A DNA stretch of 64,000 nucleotides from Asticcacaulis sp. GTDB lineage: Bacteria > Pseudomonadota > Alphaproteobacteria > Caulobacterales > Caulobacteraceae. Location: contig JANQAC010000002.1 in assembly GCA_024707255.1 (NCBI GenBank), positions 1,606,001 to 1,670,000 on the forward strand, in the 5' to 3' direction. The position numbers were made by a program, and so were the translations under genes. How positions within the stretch are numbered: position 1 is the first letter of the stretch; each line of letters starts with the position of its first letter. Shown here in pieces: positions 53,626 to 60,994 of this stretch. The notes beneath the pieces were generated by a model. That model saw only the letters and a list, made by a program, of their open reading frames with translations, was not told where the DNA came from and did not search any database.

Positions 53626-54794
53626 CAGAACGTAAACCCGTTGAAAAGCATGGCGAAGATGGCGTCGATCATGAAAATCAGAAAGATGGATTGCACCACG
53701 GCCTTGGTCACCTGACGGCCCAGACTGATCACATCATCCTTGACCGACATGCCGAGGCGGCAGCCGACCACGGCAACCGTAACGGCGAACACCGGCGTGC
53801 GAACCATGCCAACGAACAGGTTGACGGTCGGCACATAGTCATAAAGCCGCTGCACGAAATATTGCGGCCCCAGACCGAGCGATCCCCAGATGGCCAAAGA
53901 CCCACCCAGCAGACCGGCAAGGGTGCCGATAAAGGTCACCAGCGGCGTCATGATGACCAGGGCCACCACGCGCGGCAGGACCAATGCCTCATAAGGATCA
54001 ATGCCCATGACCCGCATGGCGTCGATTTCCTGGTTCATCTTCATGGAGCCGATTTCGGCCGCGAAGCCCGACGCCGAGCGTCCGGCGATCAATACGGCGG
54101 CGATGACCGGCGCGAACTCCCGCATGACGCCGATGGAGACGAAATCGATGGAGAAGACCGCCCCGCCATAGGCTTTCAGCGACAGCACCATCAGGAAGGC
54201 CAGCACCGCCCCGACAAACAGGTTGGTGACGGCGACAATCGGCAGGGCCTCAAGCCCGGCCCGCTGCATGACATTGAACAGCGGCGCCCAGCGCACGCGT
54301 GATGGCCTGGCGATCGACAGCATGATCAGGGTCATGACATGACCCATGAACACCGACTGGGCGATGAAACCGCGCCAGAAGCCCGACATCAACTGCCCAA
54401 GATGGACCAGTCCGTAATAGACCGGATGCAGCCAGAACTTTTTGACTTCCGGGTTTTCCCGGTTGTAGGTATCCATGGTCGGACGATTGGCCCCGACCAG
54501 GGCAAAGAGCCGCGCATAGTTATCATGGCCGGCGAAAATTTCGCCGTCGAGCTTGTCGGTCAGGGCGTAATGCAGGGCAAAGGCGCCGGCGCTGTCAAGC
54601 GCTTCCAAGCCGTCTGTCGTGACTTGTACCTTGTCGTACTTTTTCAGCGCCGCCTGCATCCGTGCCGCGATGCCCTCCAGGCTCGTAATGATCCACTGGC
54701 CGCTCAGATTGAGGACAGCCACGCTGTCGCCGCCTTTTGCGGGCGCCGTGATGGTAAACTCAGCCTTGATCGGTTTGGAGGTCGCCCTGTTCAT
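53625..54794 (-). CDS. mlaE: MlaE-type permease with N-terminal STAS domain
   Basis: A 389-residue protein. Residues 10-115 look like a STAS (MlaB-like) domain (VAVLNLSGQWIITSLEGIA, LDSAGAFALHYAL), and the rest is an MlaE permease with about five helices, including AVLIAGRSASGFAAEIGSMKMNQEIDAMRVMGIDPYEALVLPRV. The fusion replaces the separate MlaB protein of enterobacteria. It is the first gene of mlaE-F-D-lipoprotein, and no mlaC or mlaA is present here. Confidence 0.92.
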   Translation of the reverse strand: MNRATSKPIKAEFTITAPAKGGDSVAVLNLSGQWIITSLEGIAARMQAALKKYDKVQVTTDGLEALDSAGAFALHYALTDKLDGEIFAGHDNYARLFALVGANRPTMDTYNRENPEVKKFWLHPVYYGLVHLGQLMSGFWRGFIAQSVFMGHVMTLIMLSIARPSRVRWAPLFNVMQRAGLEALPIVAVTNLFVGAVLAFLMVLSLKAYGGAVFSIDFVSIGVMREFAPVIAAVLIAGRSASGFAAEIGSMKMNQEIDAMRVMGIDPYEALVLPRVVALVIMTPLVTFIGTLAGLLGGSLAIWGSLGLGPQYFVQRLYDYVPTVNLFVGMVRTPVFAVTVAVVGCRLGMSVKDDVISLGRQVTKAVVQSIFLIFMIDAIFAMLFNGFTF

Positions 54795-54917
54795 TCTGAC
54801 TTTAAATCGGCTGACTTTAAAATGGCTTCATTCTGCGCGTGATGCCCGATCATACATGCCGCATATTGATAAAATGGCAATAGTGAAGGCGAAAAAACCG
54901 TACAGCACTGTTCACTT

Positions 54918-55184
54918 TTATACAGACTGTGTTTCGCCCTGCGGCAGCCTCACCCGATAAACCCCTTTGAAACCTTCGGGTTCAATCGGCTTACCCTTGC
55001 GCAAGACCTCAAGTTTTCCCTGACGCGCCAGACCGATGATCACCGCGCGCACCTTCGGCAATTCCCGCCGCCAGTTGATGGCGTCTATTGCCTTGGCCAC
55101 CTCATTGGGGCTAATGGAGTCACCCTTTCGCACATGCGATAAGAGATCAAACAGGGTCTCTTCGACGAGTTGTGACATGGGCAT
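54918..55184 (-). CDS. DUF3253 family protein
   Basis: An 88-residue protein with a winged-helix-like pattern: TLFDLLSHVRKGDSISPNEVAKAI, NWRRELPKVRAVIIGLARQGKLEVLRKGKPIEP and a final GVYRVRL strand. This matches DUF3253, whose function is unknown. GGAG precedes two possible starts, 55184 and 55178. It is divergent from the thioesterase gene, with only 14 bases between their starts. Confidence 0.82.
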   Translation of the reverse strand: MPMSQLVEETLFDLLSHVRKGDSISPNEVAKAIDAINWRRELPKVRAVIIGLARQGKLEVLRKGKPIEPEGFKGVYRVRLPQGETQSV

Positions 55185-55198
55185 TTCTCCGGAGTAAG

Positions 55199-55661
55199 AT
55201 GATGAGCGCCGACGCCAGCCAGTATGAAAAAATAACCGAAGGCGAGTTTGCCGGTTGGGTGATAGCGCCCGAAAGCGACACCTTCAACGGCCTGGTGGGG
55301 CCCTATTACTACCAGTCGGACGATCCCGCCAACGTCAAAGTGGCGTTCAAGGCGGAAAAAGCGACATCTCAATGGCGGCGGCACGGTGCATGGCGGCTGC
55401 CTGCTGACCCTGGCGGATACCTCTCTGTTTGTCTTCGCCCTGCCCCACCTGGCCGATGGCGGCGCGGTGACGCTGCAACTCGACTCCCAGTTCCTGAGCC
55501 CCGGCCGCGAAGGCGACATCATCGTGGCGACGGGTGAAATAACCCGCGTCGGCAAGTCGGTGATCTTCGGCCGCGGGCAACTGACCTGCGGCGACCGTAT
55601 CCTGCTGAGCTATTCCGGCATCATGTCACGCCTGGCCGCCAAGCCTTCCGGGGATGCTTAA
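55199..55661 (+). CDS. PaaI-family thioesterase, frameshifted
   Basis: A hot-dog thioesterase: an N-terminal FAGWVIAPESDTFNGLVGPYYYQ, then after the break HLNGGGTVHGGCLLTLADTSLF, the family active-site helix, and GDIIVATGEITRVGKSVIFGRGQL. The frame breaks in the A run 55356-55360; with four As the sequence reads AEKRHLNGGGTVHGG and both parts join, for about 153 residues. A sequencing error is likely. It hydrolyses an acyl-CoA of unknown type. ATG 55199 or 55202 follows CGGAG. Confidence 0.82.
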
Positions 55662-55735
55662 TTAGAGCTCAAGCCGCATGGCTTACCTCGCAACAGCTCG
55701 GACGGGCGGCCGCCCTTGCCGCTAAGACGCGGAGG

Positions 55736-57040
55736 TCAAAGCCCATACACCGCATTCGGCAGGGCGCCGACAATGGCCGCTGACAGGCAGGTGGCCAGGA
55801 AAGCCGCCGCCAAACCCTTCCAGATCAGACTGATGATTTCCTGGCGGCGGTCCGGCATCAGGGCGCCGAAACCGGCCACCGTGATCCCGACCGAGCCGAT
55901 ATTGGCAAAGCCGCACGTGGCGTAGGTCAGAAGGATGCGGGTGCGCGGCGTCATGTCGGCCAACGGGATCGCCGCCAGTTTCAGAAAGGCAACGAACTCG
56001 GTCAGCACCATCTTGATGCCGAGGATTTCCCCACCCTTGGCCGCCTCGTTCCACGGCACGCCGATCAGCCAGGCCAGGGGCGTAAAGACCAGCCCCAATA
56101 TGCGTTCCACCGTTACCGGCTGGCCGCCGATCGCCGGAATGACCGTCAGAATCGCATTGGCCAGGGCCGCCAGAGCCACCATCACCACCAGGATGGCGGC
56201 AATATTCATGGCCACGGTCATGCCGTCCACCGTGCCCTTGGAAACGGCATCAATCGCGGAATCGTATTTCAATTCGCTGCCGTAATCGAGCTTCTCGACC
56301 TTGTGGTTGATCAGGTCCGGCACGATGATCCGCGCCAGCAGAACGCCCGCCGGCGCCGAAACCACGGCCGCCGCCAGTATATGCCCCGCAGCGTCCGGTA
56401 GGACGTTCTGCAGGATCAGCACATAGGCCACCATGGTCGAGCCGGAAACATTGGCCATGCCGATCACCACCAGCACGAACAGTTCCGAGCGCGTCAGCTT
56501 GTCGAGATAGCCCTTGATGATGATCATGCTCTCGACATTTCCGACGAAGATACCGGAGGCCACGCCCAGCGAGGTGGCGCCACCCAGGCCGATCGTCTTC
56601 TCAAAGATATAGCCCAGGCCACGAATAATGATCTTGAGCACACCGATATGCCACAGCAAAGCCGACAGGGCGGAAATGACCAGGATCAGCGGCAGAACCT
56701 TGAGCGCGAAGACGAACAGCGCGCCTGAATTGGTTACTGCATAAGGCTGATCACCACCGCCCATATAGCCGAAGACGAACTGCATCCCCTGGTCGGTGGC
56801 ATCAGACAAGGCGCTCATGCCATTGGCGACACCGCCCAGAAGGACGTGAGACTGAGGCACCGCGAACAGGGCCAGGATCAGCACGACCTGAATGGCGATG
56901 GCGCCGATCGTCAGTCGGATCGGGAATTTACGGCGGTTCTCCGACAGCCCCCAGCAGAACAGAATGATGACCACAATGCCTGCCAGGCTTTGCAGGTTTT
57001 CCAGACCGTAATGAAAGGGCAAGGCTGCCTCCCGAGACAT
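55736..57040 (-). CDS. CNT (NupC)-family nucleoside transporter
   Basis: A 434-residue inner-membrane protein: GVASGIFVGNVESMIIIKGYLDKLTRSELF, GMANVSGSTMVAYVLIL, LTEFVAFLKL and TYATCGFANIGSVGITVAGFGALMPDRR. These are the concentrative nucleoside transporter motifs, which import nucleosides with H+ or Na+. The start is ATG 57040; the frame runs upstream without family residues. It stands alone, divergent from the two-component genes. Confidence 0.92.
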   Translation of the reverse strand: MSREAALPFHYGLENLQSLAGIVVIILFCWGLSENRRKFPIRLTIGAIAIQVVLILALFAVPQSHVLLGGVANGMSALSDATDQGMQFVFGYMGGGDQPYAVTNSGALFVFALKVLPLILVISALSALLWHIGVLKIIIRGLGYIFEKTIGLGGATSLGVASGIFVGNVESMIIIKGYLDKLTRSELFVLVVIGMANVSGSTMVAYVLILQNVLPDAAGHILAAAVVSAPAGVLLARIIVPDLINHKVEKLDYGSELKYDSAIDAVSKGTVDGMTVAMNIAAILVVMVALAALANAILTVIPAIGGQPVTVERILGLVFTPLAWLIGVPWNEAAKGGEILGIKMVLTEFVAFLKLAAIPLADMTPRTRILLTYATCGFANIGSVGITVAGFGALMPDRRQEIISLIWKGLAAAFLATCLSAAIVGALPNAVYGL

Positions 57041-57190
57041 GTAAAGCGTCCGGCTATAGCTTTGAAACCCACATTTTTTGTGACAGCGGCGCATATCGCC
57101 ATCTTTACAAACTTCAACGAATAGTGATCTGTCAGGTGCAACAAAGCCGTTTAGAGTTTACTGCGCACTCTGACAGAAAGAAACCCCGAT

Positions 57191-57904
57191 ATGAGCCTGG
57201 CCGCAGGGCAAAGCACGCCCCAGAACGACGCGACCACCCGCCACCTGCTGGTGGTCGATGATGATGACCGCATCCGTACCCTGCTGAAGGAATTCCTGAG
57301 CCGACAGGGTTTCCGCGTCACCGCCGCCGCTCACGCCGATGCCGCCAAGCGGATGCTGCAACTGCTCGATTTCGACCTGCTGATCCTTGATGTCATGATG
57401 CCGGGCGAGGATGGTTTCTCGCTGTCGAAATGGGTGCGCGCCAATTCTAATGTGCCGATCCTGATCCTGACCGCGCGCGGCCTGCCCGATGACCGGATCA
57501 TGGGGCTTTCGATCGGCGCCGACGATTATCTCTCCAAGCCGTTCGAGCCGCAGGAACTGCTGCTGCGCATCGAAGCCATCCTGCGCCGCACCGGGGTGAA
57601 GCCGGCTTTGCCGAAATCGATCAATATGGGGCCATTCAGCTTCGACCTGGAGCGCTCGGAACTCAGCAAGAACGGCACGCTGGTCCGCCTGACCGAAGCC
57701 GAATCACAACTGCTGAAATACCTGGCCGAACGCGCCAATGTACCGGTCGACCGCATGGACCTGGCCAAGGACAGCGTCGACACCACCGGCCGCGCCGTCG
57801 ATGTCCAGGTCACCCGCCTGCGCCGCAAGATCGAGCAGGATCCGAAAAACCCCCGCTATCTGCAAACCGTGCGCGGCAAGGGGTATATGCTGGCTCCGGA
57901 CTAA
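57191..57904 (+). CDS. OmpR-family response regulator
   Basis: A 237-residue regulator: a receiver domain with Asp23-Asp26 acidic residues, phospho-acceptor Asp67 in LLILDVMMPGEDG and Lys in YLSKPFEP, then an OmpR/PhoB winged helix with RLTEAESQLLKYLAERAN and QVTRLRRKIEQDPKNPRYLQTVRGKGY. It activates or represses unknown promoters. It lies three bases before its partner kinase gene. It resembles the PetR/OmpR-type regulators of alphaproteobacteria. Confidence 0.92.
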   Translation: MSLAAGQSTPQNDATTRHLLVVDDDDRIRTLLKEFLSRQGFRVTAAAHADAAKRMLQLLDFDLLILDVMMPGEDGFSLSKWVRANSNVPILILTARGLPDDRIMGLSIGADDYLSKPFEPQELLLRIEAILRRTGVKPALPKSINMGPFSFDLERSELSKNGTLVRLTEAESQLLKYLAERANVPVDRMDLAKDSVDTTGRAVDVQVTRLRRKIEQDPKNPRYLQTVRGKGYMLAPD

Positions 57905-57907
57905 ACC

Positions 57908-59278
57908 TTGGCCTCCCCCAAGCGCAAATTGCCGAAGATCAAATTCTGGCCCGCCGTCCTGAAGCGTAATTTCCCGCGCACCCTGATGGCGCGCGTCCTG
58001 CTGATCATCGTCCTGCCGATTGCCATCATGCAGATCGCCATCACCTGGGTGTTTTTCGACAAGCATTGGGAGACCGTCACGGCCAAGCTTTCGGAGGGGC
58101 TGGCCGGAGATATCGCCTGGGCGGTGCGCGCCTATGAGGCCAATCCCACCGAGGCCAACCTCCGGCAGATCAGCGACCAGGCCGATACCACCATGCAGTT
58201 GTCGATCAGCCTGCGCAAGGGCGACAAGCTGCCGCTCAACCGCCGGGAATCGATCTTCATCGCCCTCAACCGCACCATAGACAAGGCGCTGGGCGATCAG
58301 CTCGAAGAGGTCTACTGGTTCGATACCACGCGTTATCCCGGCTATGTTGATATCCGTGTGCAGGTCAAGGAAGGCGTCCTGCGCTTTATCGTTCCCAAGG
58401 ACCGCGCCTTCGCCACCACCGGCTATATCTTCATCTTCTGGATGCTGGGCGCCACCATCATCCTGACCACTATCGCCATGCTGTTCATCCGCAACCAGGT
58501 GCGCGCCATCGAGCGCCTGTCACAGGCCGCCGAACGCTTCGGCCGCGGCGAAGAGGATGTCGGTTTCAAGCCGTATGGCGCCACCGAGGTACGCGCCGCC
58601 GCCGAAGCCTTCCTCAAGATGAAGGCGCGCATCCAGCGCCAGATCGAGCAGCGCACCACCCTGCTCGCCTCGGTCAGCCATGACCTGCGTACCCCCCTGA
58701 CCCGCCTCAAGCTCGAACTGGCCATGGGAGAGCAGGACGAGGCAAATACGCGGATGAAACAGGACGTCTCCGAAATGGCCTACATGATCGACGAGTACCT
58801 AGCCTTTGCCCGCGGTGAGATGGCCGAGAATACCGACAGCGTGTCGGTTCGCGCCCTGATGGATGCCGTCACCGACAGCGTGGCCCGTGCCGGCCACAAG
58901 CTGCAAACCGAACGCCTGGCCGAGGACCTGCGCGTCAATATCCGCGAAATGGCCGTTCAGCGCGCTCTGACCAATCTGGTGATGAACGGCTTTCATTACG
59001 GCAAGCATGTACGTTTTCATGCCGAGGTGACGCCTGGCGAGAAGCTGCGGCTGATTATCGATGATGATGGTCCCGGCATTGCGCCGGAAAAACGCGAGGA
59101 AGCCTTCAAGCCGTTCTCAAGACTGGATGAGTCGCGCAACCAGAATATCAAGGGTGTCGGGCTGGGCCTGGCTATTGCCCGCGATATCGTCCGCAGCCAC
59201 GGCGGCGAACTGATGCTTGATACCAGCCCGCAAGGCGGCCTGCGCGCCGTGATCAGCCTGCCGGTATCAGCGGGCTAA
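57908..59278 (+). CDS. EnvZ-like sensor histidine kinase
   Basis: A 456-residue kinase with two membrane helices (about 29-47 and 178-200), a periplasmic domain of about 130 residues, a HAMP linker, an H-box SVSHDLRTPLTRLKLEL and an ATPase domain with N-box NLVMNGFHYG, DDDGPGIA and GVGLGLAIARDIV. The start is probably TTG 57908. The kinase should phosphorylate the preceding regulator; its signal is unknown. The stop interlocks with that of the convergent flavoprotein gene. Confidence 0.92.
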   Translation: MASPKRKLPKIKFWPAVLKRNFPRTLMARVLLIIVLPIAIMQIAITWVFFDKHWETVTAKLSEGLAGDIAWAVRAYEANPTEANLRQISDQADTTMQLSISLRKGDKLPLNRRESIFIALNRTIDKALGDQLEEVYWFDTTRYPGYVDIRVQVKEGVLRFIVPKDRAFATTGYIFIFWMLGATIILTTIAMLFIRNQVRAIERLSQAAERFGRGEEDVGFKPYGATEVRAAAEAFLKMKARIQRQIEQRTTLLASVSHDLRTPLTRLKLELAMGEQDEANTRMKQDVSEMAYMIDEYLAFARGEMAENTDSVSVRALMDAVTDSVARAGHKLQTERLAEDLRVNIREMAVQRALTNLVMNGFHYGKHVRFHAEVTPGEKLRLIIDDDGPGIAPEKREEAFKPFSRLDESRNQNIKGVGLGLAIARDIVRSHGGELMLDTSPQGGLRAVISLPVSAG

Positions 59279-60900
59279 GCGACGTCCACCAATTCCCGTG
59301 CCACCGCCTCGGCGATCTTGATACCGTCTATAGCCGCCGACAGGATGCCGCCAGCATAGCCCGCCCCCTCGCCCGCCGGATAAAGCCCCTGCGTGTTCAG
59401 GCTTTGCAGATCCTTACCGCGCGTAACGCGGATAGGCGATGAGGTACGCGTTTCCACACCGGTCATCATGGCGTCCGGATTGTCATAGCGTTTGATCTGA
59501 CGTCCGAAAACCGGCAGGGCCTCGCGCATGGCTTCGATGACAAATCCCGGCAGGCATTCGCTGAGGTCGGTCAAATGAACGCCCGGCTTATACGAGGGCA
59601 GCACCTGGCCAAATTCGGTGGAGGCCCGACCGGCGAGGAAATCGCCCACCTTTTGCCCCGGCGCCTGGTAATTCGAACCGCCGGCGACAAAGGCCGATGA
59701 TTCCAGCCGCCGCTGTAACTCAATCCCCGCCAGCGGATGGCCGGGATAGTCGCGCTCCGGATCAATACCGACCACAAAGCCAGCATTGGCATTGAATTCC
59801 TTGCGCGAATACTGGCTCATGCCATTGGTGACCACGCGGCCGGGTTCGGATGCCGCCGCCACCACGCACCCGCCGGGGCACATGCAGAAGCTGTAGACCG
59901 TGCGGCCATTTTTGCAGTGGTGCGACAGGCTGTAGGCCGCCGCCCCCAGATCCGGATGACCCGCGCAGGCACCGAAGCGCGCCATGTCGATCCATGACTG
60001 CGGATGCTCTATGCGCACGCCGATGGAAAAGGGTTTGGCCTCGATAAAGACGCCGCGATCATATAGCATCTGGAAGGTATCGCGGGCGCTGTGGCCGACC
60101 GCCAGCACCACCTGATCGGCTTCGAGGTAACCACCATCATGCAGGTGCAGCCCACACACCTGGCGCGTACTGTCCCCGGCGATCTCGATGTCGATATCGG
60201 TTACGCGCGTTTGCCAGCGGTATTCACCGCCCAGCGCTTCAATGGTTTGCCGCATATGCTCGACCATCGAGACCAGCCGAAAGGTGCCGATATGCGGATG
60301 GGCTTCGGTCAGGATTTCCGGCGGCGCACCGGCCTTGACGAACTCGGTCAGCACCTTGCGGCCGAGATGGCGCGGATCCTTGACTTGGCTGTAAAGCTTG
60401 CCGTCCGAGAATGTCCCCGCTCCGCCCTCGCCGAACTGGACATTGGATTCGGGGTTCAGTTCGCCCCTGCGCCACAGTCCCCAGGTATCCTTCGTGCGTT
60501 CGCGCACCACCTTTCCGCGCTCCAGGATGATTGGCTTCAGCCCCATCTGGGCCAGGATCAGCGCCGCGAACAAGCCGCAGGGGCCTGCGCCGATCACCAC
60601 CGGACGGCGCTTCTGGCTAACCGCCGGTGCATGGCCGATAAAGCGATATTCCGTCTCCGGCGTCAACTTCACGGAGGGATTGCCGGCCAGCCGCGACAGC
60701 ACGCCCGCCTCATCCTTCAGAACCACGTCCACCGAATAAATCAGCAGGATGGCGGACTTTTTCCGCGCGTCATTGGCCCGGCGCGCGATCTCGAATGACA
60801 GCAATTCATCCGCGGTAATGCCCAGCCTTGCGCAGATCGCTTCCGGCAGGGCTTCGGATGGATGATCGAGCGGCAGTTTCAATTCGGTGATACGGAGCAT
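59275..60900 (-). CDS. FAD-dependent dehydrogenase-like protein
   Basis: A 541-residue protein with a helical N-terminal domain of about 90 residues and an FAD-binding fold: PVVIGAGPCGLFAALILAQMGLKPIILERG, ESNVQFGEGGAGTFSDGKLYSQ, CMCPGGCVVAAASEPG and LYPAGEGAGYAGGILSAAIDGI. It belongs to a widespread, uncharacterised family of putative NAD(FAD)-utilising dehydrogenases. The cysteines in CMCPGGC are a family feature. No partner gene is adjacent. Confidence 0.82.
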   Translation of the reverse strand: MLRITELKLPLDHPSEALPEAICARLGITADELLSFEIARRANDARKKSAILLIYSVDVVLKDEAGVLSRLAGNPSVKLTPETEYRFIGHAPAVSQKRRPVVIGAGPCGLFAALILAQMGLKPIILERGKVVRERTKDTWGLWRRGELNPESNVQFGEGGAGTFSDGKLYSQVKDPRHLGRKVLTEFVKAGAPPEILTEAHPHIGTFRLVSMVEHMRQTIEALGGEYRWQTRVTDIDIEIAGDSTRQVCGLHLHDGGYLEADQVVLAVGHSARDTFQMLYDRGVFIEAKPFSIGVRIEHPQSWIDMARFGACAGHPDLGAAAYSLSHHCKNGRTVYSFCMCPGGCVVAAASEPGRVVTNGMSQYSRKEFNANAGFVVGIDPERDYPGHPLAGIELQRRLESSAFVAGGSNYQAPGQKVGDFLAGRASTEFGQVLPSYKPGVHLTDLSECLPGFVIEAMREALPVFGRQIKRYDNPDAMMTGVETRTSSPIRVTRGKDLQSLNTQGLYPAGEGAGYAGGILSAAIDGIKIAEAVARELVDVA

Positions 60901-60942
60901 GGCCGTGCTTTACCGGCAATGCCTCCGCCACGCAACCGCGGA

Positions 60943-60971
60943 CAAAAAAGCCCCGCACGATGGCGGGGCTT
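60943..60971 (-). terminator. rho-independent terminator of the TonB receptor gene
   Basis: AAGCCCCGC at 60948-60956 pairs with GCGGGGCTT at 60963-60971 around a six-base loop. On the minus strand it is followed by a T run. It lies about 23 bases past the receptor stop. Confidence 0.85.
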
Positions 60972-60994
60972 CAGTTGAGCACAGGTTTAGGTGT

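Noticed and set aside
51895..53715. Open frame of 606 codons on the plus strand opposite mlaD and mlaF
   Set aside because: It is antisense to two clearly conserved genes, has an Arg/Gln/His-rich composition and no family motifs. Long antisense frames are common in GC-rich DNA.
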